Part shown: piece by piece, positions 44,923-53,464 of the stretch
How positions within the stretch are numbered: position 1 is the first letter of the stretch
Layout: each line of letters starts with the position of its first letter
Source: Paenibacillus sonchi
GTDB lineage: Bacteria > Bacillota > Bacilli > Paenibacillales > Paenibacillaceae
DNA length: 64,000 bases
Direction of reading: 5' to 3'
Assembly (NCBI RefSeq): GCF_016772475.1
Contig: NZ_CP068595.1
Coordinates: forward strand, 5,208,001 to 5,272,000
Translations under genes and position numbers: made by a program
Notes under the pieces: model-generated
Database searches by the model: none
Seen by the model: the letters and a program-made list of their open reading frames with translations, nothing else
What the model was told of the DNA's origin: nothing

Positions 44923-45861
44923 ATGCCTAATATTTCTAAGAATCTGACCGAATTGATTGGAAACACGCCGCTGCTGGAGCTGGCGAATTATGCGAAGAGT
45001 CATCAGGTGGAGGCCAGATTAATCGGGAAGCTGGAATATTTCAATCCCGCAGGAAGCGTTAAGGATCGTATCGGCTATGCCATGATACAAGACGCCGAAG
45101 CCAAAGGGCTGATTCACAAGGATTCGGTGCTGATCGAACCGACCAGCGGAAATACCGGAATTGGTCTTGCTTTTGCCGCTGCAGCACTCGGGTACAGACT
45201 GATCATCGTGCTGCCCGAGACGTTCAGCGTGGAACGCCGCAAGCTGCTCGGAGCGCTTGGAGCTGAACTGGTGCTGACTCCGGGAGCGGAAGGAATGCTG
45301 GGTGCGGTTCAAAAAGCTGAAGAATTGGCTGCAGCCATCCCCCATTCGTTCATCCTGCAGCAATTCAGCAACCCGGCCAATCCGCAAATCCACCGTGACA
45401 CTACAGCAGAGGAAATCTGGAGGGATACCGGAGGGGCAGTGGATATTTTTGTGGCGGGTGTAGGAACGGGAGGCACCATCACCGGAGTAGGCGAAGTGCT
45501 GAAGGCCAGAAATCCTGAAGTGCAGGTCGTTGCAGTTGAACCGGCGGACTCTCCGGTTTTATCGGGAGGCAAACCGGGCGGACACCAGATTCAGGGAATT
45601 GGAGCCAATTTTGTGCCGGCCAATTTTAATTTCGGGGTTGTGGACGAGATTTTTCAGGTAGAGAACAGGCATGCATTTGAAACTGCACGCAGCCTGGCCG
45701 CAACCGAAGGTCTGCTGGTGGGGATCTCCTCCGGTGCCGCCGTCTACGCCGCTTCCCAAATTGCCAAACGTCCCGGTAATCAGGGGAAAAATATTGTAGT
45801 CATCCTGCCGGATACAGGGGAACGTTACTTGTCGACACAGCTTTTTGATATGGAAGAATGA
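44923..45861 (+). CDS. cysK: Cysteine synthase A (O-acetylserine sulfhydrylase)
   Basis: The ATG at 44923 has TGGAGGGG upstream and gives 312 residues: [20 protein letters not shown], the PLP-lysine segment [11 protein letters not shown] (Lys47), the [12 protein letters not shown] phosphate loop, and the [11 protein letters not shown] loop. The enzyme makes cysteine from O-acetylserine and sulfide with PLP, in the cytosol. The C-terminus ([12 protein letters not shown]) is also characteristic. No CymR or T-box element is visible upstream. A coiled-coil protein gene follows after 84 bases. Confidence 0.95.
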   Translation: MPNISKNLTELIGNTPLLELANYAKSHQVEARLIGKLEYFNPAGSVKDRIGYAMIQDAEAKGLIHKDSVLIEPTSGNTGIGLAFAAAALGYRLIIVLPETFSVERRKLLGALGAELVLTPGAEGMLGAVQKAEELAAAIPHSFILQQFSNPANPQIHRDTTAEEIWRDTGGAVDIFVAGVGTGGTITGVGEVLKARNPEVQVVAVEPADSPVLSGGKPGGHQIQGIGANFVPANFNFGVVDEIFQVENRHAFETARSLAATEGLLVGISSGAAVYAASQIAKRPGNQGKNIVVILPDTGERYLSTQLFDMEE

Positions 45862-45945
45862 TGATGTATCCTTCCATTTTTTCGTGTAGAATATGAATTT
45901 TTATTCTGGTACAATCTATGTATTAAGTTTGAAGGAGCGGAGCAC

Positions 45946-46347
45946 ATGGATAATGATCTGGTGCAAGTGTTGCGGACTGTTATACGGGAAGAACTAATCC
46001 CTATTAAGGAAGAAGTATCCTCTGTTAAGGAAGAAGTATCTTCCGTTAAAGCGGAGGTATCCTCTGTAAGAGAAGATGTAACTTCCATTAAAGTGGAGGT
46101 ATCCACTATTAAGGAAGAATTAGAAACTGTCAATGTACGCTTAGACCGGATTGAAGCAGAGCAGCAGATTATGAAGCAGGACCAGAAAATAATGATAGAA
46201 GAGCAGGAATTGATCAAACGTGCTGTGCTGGAAACGAACGAACGTGTAATCAAAATTGAATCCATTTTGGAGAATCAGCACCGGATCATTGAACTGCTGT
46301 CGGCACGGTCTATCGAGCAGGAAGCTCAGATTAAACGGATAAAATAG
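45946..46347 (+). CDS. Coiled-coil protein with 7-residue (heptad) repeats
   Basis: A 133-residue charged protein. Residues 20-60 repeat the pattern IKEEVSSVKEEVSSVKAEVS, one heptad per 21 nt, so the DNA contains an imperfect 21-bp tandem repeat (about 46000-46120). The rest is also a predicted coiled coil (VRLDRIEAEQQIMKQDQKIM) with no membrane segment. Number of heptads often varies between strains in such genes. The function is unknown. GAAGGAGCGG lies before the ATG and a good terminator follows. Confidence 0.7.
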   Translation: MDNDLVQVLRTVIREELIPIKEEVSSVKEEVSSVKAEVSSVREDVTSIKVEVSTIKEELETVNVRLDRIEAEQQIMKQDQKIMIEEQELIKRAVLETNERVIKIESILENQHRIIELLSARSIEQEAQIKRIK

Positions 46348-46354
46348 ATTGCTC

Positions 46355-46388
46355 AGTCCGGCACAGTCAGTTGCCGGGCTTTTCTTTA
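46355..46388 (+). terminator. Terminator of the coiled-coil gene
   Basis: AGTCCGGCA and TGCCGGGCT form a nine-base stem with loop CAGTCAGT, followed by TTTTCTTTATT, seven bases after the stop codon. Confidence 0.88.
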
Positions 46389-46784
46389 TTAAGTGGTTCC
46401 CGCCATTTAAGCTGTCTTTCCGGATTGGGGAGGGTGCCATTTCTTATGTCACATAAGACAAACCCGTATAATAAGGGTTTGCATATAAAAATCGAGGCTC
46501 CCTTTCGGGAGCCTCTTTCATGGGAGAGGAGAAACCGGACGAAGAGCTTATGGGGAAACGTAAGCCTGCTCCGCGGTTGTCTACGACATTTTTGTGATGT
46601 CGATAGTTACATGATGTCCCTGAATGCCCAATCTTATACACGCGAAGCTGGAAAAAATCTGTTATTCTTTATTTTGACACAGACAGACATCTTTTTATTT
46701 CGATAGACAATTGTGGTACGATAGGCTTGGACTTGTGCCTTGAACGGCATAATAAACAGAGACATAAGAGCAGGTGAATGAGCG
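46389..46784. other. Intergenic stretch with several hairpins
   Basis: Nearly 400 bases without a good coding frame. A stem of GAGGCTCCC and GGGAGCCTC around TTTC lies at 46494-46513, with T-runs on both strands, and CTTATG/CATAAG and AACCC/GGGTT mini-hairpins precede it near 46443-46481. TTGACA at 46675-46680 could be a -35 box for rsmD. Confidence 0.45.
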
Positions 46785-47393
46785 GTGAGAGTTGTATCGG
46801 GAAGTGCAAAGGGGAGGCCTCTGAAGAGTGTTCCGGGCACCGGGACAAGACCCACTACTGATAAGGTCAAGGAAGCGATGTTCAGTATGATCGGCCCGTA
46901 TTTTGACGGAGGAGCCGCACTGGATTTGTTCGCCGGGACAGGAGGGCTTGGTATTGAAGCCTTGAGCAGGGGGATGGATCAGGCTGTTTTTGTGGATATG
47001 GAGCAAAAGAGCATTGATACGGTGCGTGCGAATCTGAAGGCAGCCAAGGTCGAAGCGCAGGCAGAGGTGTACCGCAATGATGCCGGAAGAGCGCTTAGTG
47101 CGCTGGAGAAAAGGGGGCGTTCCTTTGATCTGGTTTTCCTTGATCCTCCATACAGGCTTAAGCACGGGAACGAGCTGATGCTGGCCATGGTTCAAAAGGG
47201 ACTGCTCCGTGAGGATGCTGTGGTTGTGCTGGAGCATGAATCCAGCTATGCGTATCCGGAGGTTATTCCGGGATTCCGGAGAACACGGCAAGCCGTATAC
47301 GGCGAGACGGCAGTGTCTATTTATAAGTATGAGGCATCTTCCCAAGAAGAAGCAGGGAATGCCAAGGAGGGTAATGATGAGTCTGCAGATTAG
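46785..47393 (+). CDS. rsmD: 16S rRNA (guanine(966)-N(2))-methyltransferase
   Basis: A GTG start at 46785 (MRVVSGSAKGRPLKSVPG) opens a 202-residue Rossmann methyltransferase. The SAM site ALDLFAGTGGLGIEALSRG and the catalytic motif LVFLDPPYR (DPPY) are complete, and the N-terminal GTRPTTDKVKEAMFSM is characteristic of the RsmD family. It methylates G966 of 16S rRNA in the 30S subunit. The last 20 residues are an acidic tail. The following coaD gene overlaps it by 17 bases, as in B. subtilis (ylbH-coaD). Confidence 0.95.
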   Translation: MRVVSGSAKGRPLKSVPGTGTRPTTDKVKEAMFSMIGPYFDGGAALDLFAGTGGLGIEALSRGMDQAVFVDMEQKSIDTVRANLKAAKVEAQAEVYRNDAGRALSALEKRGRSFDLVFLDPPYRLKHGNELMLAMVQKGLLREDAVVVLEHESSYAYPEVIPGFRRTRQAVYGETAVSIYKYEASSQEEAGNAKEGNDESAD

Positions 47394-47898
47394 AAAAGAA
47401 CGTGTCGCTATCTATCCGGGTACTTTTGATCCGGTGACGATGGGACATATGGATATTATTCAGCGCGCAGCAAAACAGTTCGACAGACTGATTGTTGCCG
47501 TTCTTAACAACTTAAGTAAAAATCCGTTATTCTCCGTTGAAGAACGGACGGATTTGCTTCGGCAAGCCACTCAGGACATTCCTAATGTGGAAGTGGACAG
47601 CTTCCGCGATCTGCTGGTCAACTATGTCCGGCAAAAGGATGCCCAGGTCATCGTCCGCGGGATCCGGACAGTGACCGATTTTGAATATGAACTGCAGAAT
47701 GCCTCGATTAACCATAATCTGGACCCCGATGCGGAAACCATATTTATGATGACCAATCCGAAGTACTCCTATCTTAGTTCCAGTGTAGTGAAGGAGATTG
47801 CACATTTTGGCGGGAACGTCTCCGATTTTGTGACACCCGAAGTCGAACTGGCAATGAAGCACAAGTTCAAGCGGATGGACGGCGGAGTGAAGCCATAA
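47377..47898 (+). CDS. coaD: Phosphopantetheine adenylyltransferase
   Basis: The ATG at 47377 (AAGGAGGG upstream) gives 173 residues: YPGTFDPVTMGHMDIIQRA, with the nucleotidyltransferase T-x-G-H motif (residues 21-24), ISSxx-like phosphate-binding segment SVVKEIAHFGGNVSDFV, and VRGIRTVTDFEYELQNA. The enzyme transfers AMP to phosphopantetheine, the penultimate step of coenzyme A synthesis. It overlaps rsmD at its start and runs 32 bases into the opposite-strand ylbJ gene at its 3' end. Confidence 0.96.
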   Translation: MSLQIRKERVAIYPGTFDPVTMGHMDIIQRAAKQFDRLIVAVLNNLSKNPLFSVEERTDLLRQATQDIPNVEVDSFRDLLVNYVRQKDAQVIVRGIRTVTDFEYELQNASINHNLDPDAETIFMMTNPKYSYLSSSVVKEIAHFGGNVSDFVTPEVELAMKHKFKRMDGGVKP

Positions 47899-49099
47899 CA
47901 TAAACAACTGCGGATAGGGCTAATAATAAGAGCAGGATCAGGATTTGCAAGCCCAGTGCCTGAGGCCAAAAGCCCCAGACCGTTTCGGGGGCTGCAATAC
48001 CTGGCAGCAGTTGATCTTTCGGTACTGCGGCAGCAGGCAATACAGCTGATTGAAGATTCAAAAGCGGCTTCCATAACAAGAGAGTGAACAAGAAAGCATA
48101 GATTCCCTGCAGCAGCCGGTTGGCAGCGTAGGGCAAAAAACGCACGCCGGCCTGCTTAAGCAGAGTCAGCGCTTGGAGCTGCCCGCATATACCGCTCCAC
48201 CCGAGGGCAGCCGACAGCAAGGCCGCTCTAAGGAGGTCTCCGGAACTGAAGGAAGATAGCCCCGATGTTCCGGCGCTAAGCGCATGAGCCCCAAGGTGAA
48301 TCTCCAGCACGCTGGCTGCCAGTGCCTGTGGAAGCTGTGGGAACATGGAAGCCGTTATATTGATGACAACTGCAAAAATGATCATATAACCACCGACAAT
48401 CATCAGGTTCTGGACAGCGGAACTTACGGACTCGCCAAGCAGTCTGCCGAAGCTGCGCCCATCCTGTTCACGGGCCTCCACAGCTGCCCGGTAGAGACGT
48501 CTTGGCAGGGAGGCCTTTTTGCCGTCCCCTTCAGCAAGTTGAGGCGGTGCCTCTATCCTGGAGCGGCCTCCAATCCGAGCAGAGGTATAACCTGCGGACA
48601 GCCCGGCAAGCCAGTGTATGGCCAAGAGCGCATAGCCTGACGCCGGACTGTGCAGAAAAGCTGCACCCACGACGATCAGCAAGGTGACCGGGCTGGCATA
48701 ATGTGCGAGTGAAGCCAGCCTGCCGGCTTCCTTATCCGTAATGCTGCCCTGCTTGTGCAGCTGCTGAACAGCGCCTGCACCGGCGGGAAAACCGGCAGTC
48801 ATTCCAAGGACTAGCGTCCAGCCGCCGGCGCCCGGCAGACGGAAGATCCGTTTCATCAGCGGCTCCAGCAGGACACCAAGGCTGTGGACTACCCCCGAGG
48901 CCGCTAACATTTCCGAGAGAATCAGAAAGGGCAGCAGGGCCGGGAAAACAAGGTTCCACCAGAGCTTGAGGCCCTGCAATGAGGCTGCGAAGGAGGACTC
49001 CGGTGCGGACACGATTGCGGCGGCCAGCAGGATGGCTGCAGCTCCGCCGACAAATGGAGCGGCACCTGAGGTTAACCGGTGTATTTTAATGTTATTCAT
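47867..49099 (-). CDS. ylbJ: Sporulation integral membrane protein YlbJ
   Basis: With the ATG at 49099 (GAGGTGAAG upstream) the protein has 410 residues and about eight membrane helices. It has the nucleoside-recognition (Gate) domain signature of YlbJ/SpmA-type sporulation proteins: LVFPALLPFLILSEMLAASG, VLGMTAGFPAGAGAVQQLHK and LLGESVSSAVQNLMIVGGYMI. In B. subtilis the ylbJ product is needed for spore cortex formation. The convergent coaD gene overlaps its 3' end. Its position between coaD and ylbL is the conserved ylb order. Confidence 0.9.
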   Translation of the reverse strand: MNNIKIHRLTSGAAPFVGGAAAILLAAAIVSAPESSFAASLQGLKLWWNLVFPALLPFLILSEMLAASGVVHSLGVLLEPLMKRIFRLPGAGGWTLVLGMTAGFPAGAGAVQQLHKQGSITDKEAGRLASLAHYASPVTLLIVVGAAFLHSPASGYALLAIHWLAGLSAGYTSARIGGRSRIEAPPQLAEGDGKKASLPRRLYRAAVEAREQDGRSFGRLLGESVSSAVQNLMIVGGYMIIFAVVINITASMFPQLPQALAASVLEIHLGAHALSAGTSGLSSFSSGDLLRAALLSAALGWSGICGQLQALTLLKQAGVRFLPYAANRLLQGIYAFLFTLLLWKPLLNLQSAVLPAAAVPKDQLLPGIAAPETVWGFWPQALGLQILILLLLLALSAVVYVMASLRRPSA

Positions 49100-49235
49100 T
49101 TTGAGCTTCACCTCTTCATAGCTTAGGACATGGGCTAAGGACTGTTATCAATTTATGCAGAGAAGACAACCGTCATGCCTTGGCCCAAGGGATTCCAATG
49201 GATAGCCAAGTGCTGTGGGAAAGAAGGGAAAAGCA

Positions 49236-50273
49236 GTGAGGCAACAAAAACGCCGGGTAGGATTCCGCGCTACCGCCTACTTGTTCACATTTGTGGTGAT
49301 TCTTTATGTTGCGGTATTTATGAATACACCTTATATCGTTTATCAGCCGGGGAGCGCCTCCGAGGTTGCGCCGATGATTCACGTTCAGAACGCAGATAAG
49401 GATGAAAAAGGCACCTTTATGATGACTACGGTTTCTGCCAGCTATGCGAATGTTGCGCTTCTCGTAGCCTCTGTATTCAATTCGAATTCGGAGGTGGTCC
49501 GCAAGGAAACGCGTCTGGGGAATAAGACAGAACAGGAGTATGCAGCCGAGCAAGTATACTATATGAACAGCTCGCAGTCCTTTGCCGTACAGGCAGCTTA
49601 TCATGCTGCTAATATTCCTTATAAAGATGTTGTGGACTATTTGTATGTATTCTCGGTACCTGCAACCGGCAACCGTGAGCAGTTCAGCCCGGGCGACAAA
49701 ATTATCAGTGTAGAGGGACAGACGATCCCTGATCCGGATGCGTTATCCGCGCTTTTGTCCCGCAGGAAGATAGGTGACCCGGTAGCTGTCCTGCTGCAGC
49801 GGGAAGGCAAGGAAGTGAAGGAAGAGGTTAAGCTGGTAGAGGTCAAAAATCAGGAGACGGGGGCGGTGAAGCCGGGCCTCGGGGTTGTGATTGGAGCCGT
49901 GCAGAAGGTTAAGCCCGAAGTGGAAGGGAAAACGGTAAGCTTTGTGGATACGGATGTCGGCGGTCCTTCTGCCGGGCTGATGTTCACCATGGAGATAATC
50001 AATCAATTAACCCCAGGTGATCTGACCAAAGGCCACCGCGTTGCAGGTACAGGCACTATTGAGGCCGATGGCAACGTAGGCGCAATTGGCGGCGTCAAGC
50101 ATAAAATTGTTGCAGCGGACAAGAAAGGGGCGGAGATTTTTTTCGTCCCTGTCAAAAATTATGAGGAAGCCAAGGCTAAGGCTGATCAAATAGGCACGGA
50201 CATGAAGCTTATCCCGGTCTCAACCCTTGCCGAAGCGCTCAAATATATGCAGGAGCTGCCGGTCAAATCCTGA
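49236..50273 (+). CDS. ylbL: PDZ-Lon domain serine protease YlbL (SepM-like)
   Basis: GTG at 49236 with GAAGGGAAAA upstream is preferred to the start at 49215. The 345-residue protein has one N-terminal membrane helix (ATAYLFTFVVILYVAVF), a PDZ domain around GDKIISVEGQTIPDPDALSA, and a Lon-type protease domain with the catalytic Ser245 in GGPSAGLMFT and Lys288 in GGVKHK. It acts at the outer membrane face. In B. subtilis it takes part in cell-division-linked proteolysis; in streptococci a homologue (SepM) processes a signal peptide. Its 3' end overlaps the convergent tmcAL by 11 bases. Confidence 0.9.
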   Translation: MRQQKRRVGFRATAYLFTFVVILYVAVFMNTPYIVYQPGSASEVAPMIHVQNADKDEKGTFMMTTVSASYANVALLVASVFNSNSEVVRKETRLGNKTEQEYAAEQVYYMNSSQSFAVQAAYHAANIPYKDVVDYLYVFSVPATGNREQFSPGDKIISVEGQTIPDPDALSALLSRRKIGDPVAVLLQREGKEVKEEVKLVEVKNQETGAVKPGLGVVIGAVQKVKPEVEGKTVSFVDTDVGGPSAGLMFTMEIINQLTPGDLTKGHRVAGTGTIEADGNVGAIGGVKHKIVAADKKGAEIFFVPVKNYEEAKAKADQIGTDMKLIPVSTLAEALKYMQELPVKS

Positions 50274-51500
50274 CGGGCGGCTCCAAATAGTCCCGGTACA
50301 GATCAGCACGCGAGGGATTGCGGAATGCTCCCGCATAGGCTGCCGCTGCTTGCAGATCTCTTTCCAGCATAGGATGAGAGAACTGTGCCGGACTGGTCAA
50401 GACAGGCCACGCGGCGCTGTGCTTCATCTGCTTCAGCAGCTCCCGTCCGCTTTCCCGGAAGCCTAGAACCCTGATGTAGCCCGGACCCTGAGCAAGCACG
50501 GCTGGCGCCATTTCCTGTTTGCTGTGATTCAGCAAAGCATGGATCAGCAGACGCTGCAGCCTGGTGTGGGTATAGCGCTTGCTTTTCAGTGCTTCCAGCA
50601 ACCCGGACACCGTAAAGTGCGGGAGAGTTGGCAAAACCCGGAGCAGACGGTTTTCCAGGCCTTCGTTCATATCCTGCAGGCTGTGAAGCTCGGCGGCTGT
50701 CCGGGTGGCGAGCAGGTGGCGCAGTGGAATCCGGAAGCTTTCCAGATTCAGCGGACCTCGGCCTGCCGCATGCTCCCTTTCCAGGATGGACATGCTATAC
50801 TCCGGCATGTACGCCGCTGGTGATCCGCCCTCGGACAGCAGCCGGCGGATGGCCGTAGCGCTGGCAATCGGCGACCCGCTCTGCAGCGGGTCGTGAAAGC
50901 CTGCGCCGGTGCGTGGCGCGGTAAGCGGCCTGATCTTGCTGCCGAGCCGCCGCAGCGCGATCAGGTAGTGCAGGCCGAGGCTGTTGTTCGGCTGGCGCAA
51001 CAGCCCGGCGGCATCCGGGCGTCTCTCCGCTTCCGGAAGAGACGCTTCCCAGGCTGACGCCGCAGCTGCGCTGTACGCGGCGGGAAGCTCGCCCCCAGCG
51101 CCATGCGGCGGCGGATCTCGCCCTGCAGCGCGCTGCTCTCATCGGCCAGGAATTCGGCCATCGGCTGCAGCGCGATCAAAGTCCCTGCTTCGGAGCCGAA
51201 GCACAGGCTGTCCACGACCCCGGTCGCTTCCAGCAGTGCTACTGCTCCGAAGGCAAACCACTCCGCCGGCTGGACGGCATACGCGACCGGCAGCTCGATC
51301 ACGACATCGGCGCCCATATGCAGCGCCATCTCCGTGCGGGCCTGCTTGCTCACCGCCGTCGGTTCGCCGCGCTGGGTGAACGGACCGCTCATGATGACAA
51401 TCGAGCGGTCCGCGCCGGACAGCCTCCTGGCCTCTGTGAAGTGGTGCACATGCCCGTTATGTAAAGGGTTGTACTCTGCAATAATGCCGACCGTAGTCAA
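50263..51500 (-). pseudogene. tmcAL: tRNA(Met) cytidine acetate ligase, frameshifted near 51078-51084
   Basis: ORFs 50961-51500 and 50263-51000 belong to one 412-residue protein (YlbM). Adding a base in the GCGGCGGG region at about 51078-51084 lets MALGASFP run on as AAYSAAAASAWEASLPEAER and then QPNNSLGLHYLIALRRLGS. The N-terminus VGIIAEYNPLHNGHVHHFTEA carries the nucleotidyltransferase HxGH site, and VIMSGPFTQRGEPTAVSKQ follows. The enzyme joins acetate to C34 of elongator tRNA-Met. The gene is convergent with ylbL and ends in it; its start faces yceD. The break is in GC-rich sequence, probably a sequencing error. Confidence 0.88.
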
Positions 51501-51591
51501 TGTAGCTTCACTCCGATTCTGGACTTTAAGAAATCCTTTTAGCTATATCATAAATTGTCCGGAACACTGAAACAATATAAAGGGAAAATGG

Positions 51592-51621
51592 TTGACAAAG
51601 TTCGGTAATAATAGGTATAAT
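51592..51621 (+). promoter_or_regulatory. SigA promoter of yceD-rpmF
   Basis: TTGACA (51592-51597) and TATAAT (51616-51621) are separated by 18 bp, about 30 bases before the start codon of yceD. It lies in the divergent region after the tmcAL start. Confidence 0.85.
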
Positions 51622-51648
51622 AAATTTTGTTTGTTTGGAGTGATGATG

Positions 51649-52170
51649 ATGAAGATTCACTTTCGCAAATTAGCTAATGCCGACGAGCCTCTGCACATTC
51701 ACGAAACGCTGGATGTCAGCGAGCTTGTCAAAGGGCGAAAGGATATACTTGCTGTTGCACCGCTCTCAGTGGACCTTAAAGCGCTGCCCGCGGACGCCGA
51801 TTGTGTGAACGTGGTGGGAAAATTGAACGGGAATGTGGATATGTTATGTGCACGTTGCCTGAGTGAGGTTAACAGTAAATTGAATATTCCTTTTGCTGAG
51901 ACTTTCAAATGGCTTAAGCAGCCGCTTCTTCCCGAAGATGAAGATGAGGAACTCATCTACATCGAGGATGAGATTGTGGATCTTGTCCCGTTTGTGGAAG
52001 AAAACTTCGTACTGCACTTGCCGGATTCGGTATTGTGCAAGGCAGACTGTCTTGGTCTTTGTCAGACATGCGGACAAAATTTGAACGAAGGCACCTGCAG
52101 TTGCGACAACACAGTGATCGATCCTCGACTTGCTGCGTTGAAAGGATTCTTTACCAAGCAAGATGACTAA
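51649..52170 (+). CDS. DUF177 family protein YceD (YlbN)
   Basis: A 173-residue protein of the YceD/DUF177 family, always near rpmF. Three ATG codons lie in a row; the third (51649) has the best distance to GGAG. Landmarks are the HIHETLDVSELVKGRKDI start, the CARCLSEV knot with two cysteines (LCARC), the acidic EDEDEELIYIEDEIVDLVPFVEE segment and the C-terminal CKADCLGLCQTCGQNLNEGTCSC zinc-like cluster. In other bacteria YceD helps 23S rRNA maturation or rRNA accumulation. It is co-transcribed with rpmF. Confidence 0.92.
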   Translation: MKIHFRKLANADEPLHIHETLDVSELVKGRKDILAVAPLSVDLKALPADADCVNVVGKLNGNVDMLCARCLSEVNSKLNIPFAETFKWLKQPLLPEDEDEELIYIEDEIVDLVPFVEENFVLHLPDSVLCKADCLGLCQTCGQNLNEGTCSCDNTVIDPRLAALKGFFTKQDD

Positions 52171-52223
52171 GAACAAATCCCGAGTGATAACGGGTTACAA
52201 CAGAATCAGGAGGTGTAACACAA

Positions 52224-52397
52224 ATGGCAGTACCTCAACGGAGAACGTCCAAAACACGCCGTGACAAACGCCGCACCCACTTCAAACTGGTGGTGCCGGG
52301 CATGGTGAAATGCGAACAATGCGGAGAGCTGAAACTGGCTCACCACGTATGCAAAGTTTGCGGAACTTACAAAGCTAGAGAAATCATCAAACAATAG
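52224..52397 (+). CDS. rpmF: 50S ribosomal protein L32
   Basis: The 57-residue protein opens [20 protein letters not shown] and contains [18 protein letters not shown], a four-cysteine zinc ribbon of the C+ type. It is a structural protein of the large ribosomal subunit. CAGGAGGTG precedes the ATG. The gene is the last of the yceD-rpmF pair and a terminator follows 12 bases after the stop. Confidence 0.97.
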   Translation: MAVPQRRTSKTRRDKRRTHFKLVVPGMVKCEQCGELKLAHHVCKVCGTYKAREIIKQ

Positions 52398-52408
52398 TTT
52401 GATAACAA

Positions 52409-52449
52409 AAGTAGCACTTCATCTGCTGGTGAGGTGCTATTTTTTTTGA
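52409..52449 (+). terminator. Terminator of yceD-rpmF
   Basis: TAGCACTTCA and TGAGGTGCTA pair around an eight-base loop (TCTGCTGG), followed by eight T residues. Confidence 0.9.
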
Positions 52450-52645
52450 AAATATAAGTTTACCGCTGAGATTGATGCCGCCATCTCAAGGTGCAGGTGC
52501 CACCGTTTTTGCTTAGTGAAAAATACCCGTCCCGGTACCGGACATCAGCCGATGAAGTCAAGCGCAGCGCGGGCTGCTTGCCCAAAAAGGATAGCTCCAC
52601 AGGCCTGCTTGGAAGTCAACGCTTTATTTTTGGCGCGGCATGCTT

Positions 52646-52674
52646 TATACTACATATTAGTACCTGGTTCTAAT
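52646..52674 (+). promoter_or_regulatory. FapR operator and promoter of the fatty-acid operon
   Basis: ATTAGTACCTGGTTCTAAT (52656-52674) is a near-perfect match to the FapR palindrome ATTAGTACCTRGTACTAAT. A TATACT -10 box (52646-52651) lies just before it, so FapR would block initiation. This is the autoregulatory site of the fapR operon, released by malonyl-CoA. Confidence 0.85.
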
Positions 52675-52694
52675 ATTTTAGAATCTTACAGCTA

Positions 52695-52732
52695 TGACGA
52701 CAGCGGCCATTTCCAGGGCCGAATGCTTTTTT
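52695..52732 (+). terminator. Possible attenuator hairpin in the fapR leader
   Basis: CGGCC and GGCCG pair (with flanking AGC/GCT) around ATTTCCAG, followed by a run of six T. It lies in the transcribed leader between the FapR operator and fapR, about 140 bases before the gene. Confidence 0.45.
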
Positions 52733-52785
52733 CCGAAATATAAGGATGCACAGGGTTTACTCTATAATTCCCCTTATATTTATCG

Positions 52786-52858
52786 CAGAAACGGATACCG
52801 TCCTTTTCAAGGGCGTTGAAGCCGTTTCAGCTTGGCATGTGCCAGGAGGTGAGCCGCC
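52786..52858 (+). repeat. Shared structured element, copy A (upstream of fapR)
   Basis: About 73 bases that fold as GAAACGG/CCGTTTC enclosing CGTCCTT/AAGGGCG, then a CTTGGCA/TGCCAGG hairpin that overlaps the AGGAGG. Similar sequence lies upstream of smc at 59884-59956: GATACC, TCCTT, GAAGCCGTTTC, GCTTG and CCGCC occur in the same order. Confidence 0.5.
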
Positions 52859-52867
52859 ATAGAGCGG

Positions 52868-53464
52868 ATGTCCAAGAAAGAGCGTCAGCAGCAGCTGCTG
52901 CAGATAATAGATGGCAATCCCTTTGTGACTGACCGGGAACTGACCCGGCAGCTCAAAGTAAGCATACAGACAATCCGGCTGGACCGGATGGAGCTGGGGA
53001 TTCCCGAACTGCGTGAGCGGATGAAGCAGATGGCGGAGCACTCCTATGATCAGGTGCGTTCCTTGCCCGCAGATGAAGTAGTCGGTGATATTGTTGACCT
53101 GCAGCTGGACCGCAGCGGGATTTCCATATTCGAAATTCGTGAGGAGCATGTATTCTCCAGAAACGGGATCGCACGTGGACATTATGTGTTCGCCCAAGCC
53201 AATTCACTGGCGGTTGCCATTATCAATGACGAGATTGCCCTGACGGCTTCCGCCGATATCCGGTTTGTCCGCATGGTGCGGTTAGGCGAGAAATGTATTG
53301 CCAAAGCGCAGGTGCGTTCGCTGGCGGGCCGGAACGGCAAAGCCGAGGTGGACGTGTTTACCTATGTCGGTGAAGAATTGGTTTTTCAGGGCCATTTCAT
53401 AGTGTACCGGTCCGCAATTGAAGAATACAGCGAAGGGGGAAACCGCAGTGCTGATCGCCATTGA
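52868..53464 (+). CDS. fapR: Transcription factor FapR
   Basis: A 198-residue repressor of fatty acid and phospholipid synthesis. The N-terminal helix-turn-helix (KERQQQLLQIIDGNPFVTDR, LTRQLKVSIQTIRLDRMELG) binds DNA. The C-terminal hot-dog domain (IARGHYVFAQANSLAVAIIN) senses malonyl-CoA. The start is ATG at 52868, and GGAGGTGA lies 13 bases upstream, slightly far. The FapR operator over its own promoter supports autoregulation. plsX overlaps its 3' end by 17 bases, so the operon is tightly coupled. Confidence 0.96.
   Translation: MSKKERQQQLLQIIDGNPFVTDRELTRQLKVSIQTIRLDRMELGIPELRERMKQMAEHSYDQVRSLPADEVVGDIVDLQLDRSGISIFEIREEHVFSRNGIARGHYVFAQANSLAVAIINDEIALTASADIRFVRMVRLGEKCIAKAQVRSLAGRNGKAEVDVFTYVGEELVFQGHFIVYRSAIEEYSEGGNRSADRH

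Noticed and set aside
46371..46706. 111-codon ORF between the coiled-coil gene and rsmD
   Set aside because: Covers hairpins and promoter-like sequence; composition is not protein-like.
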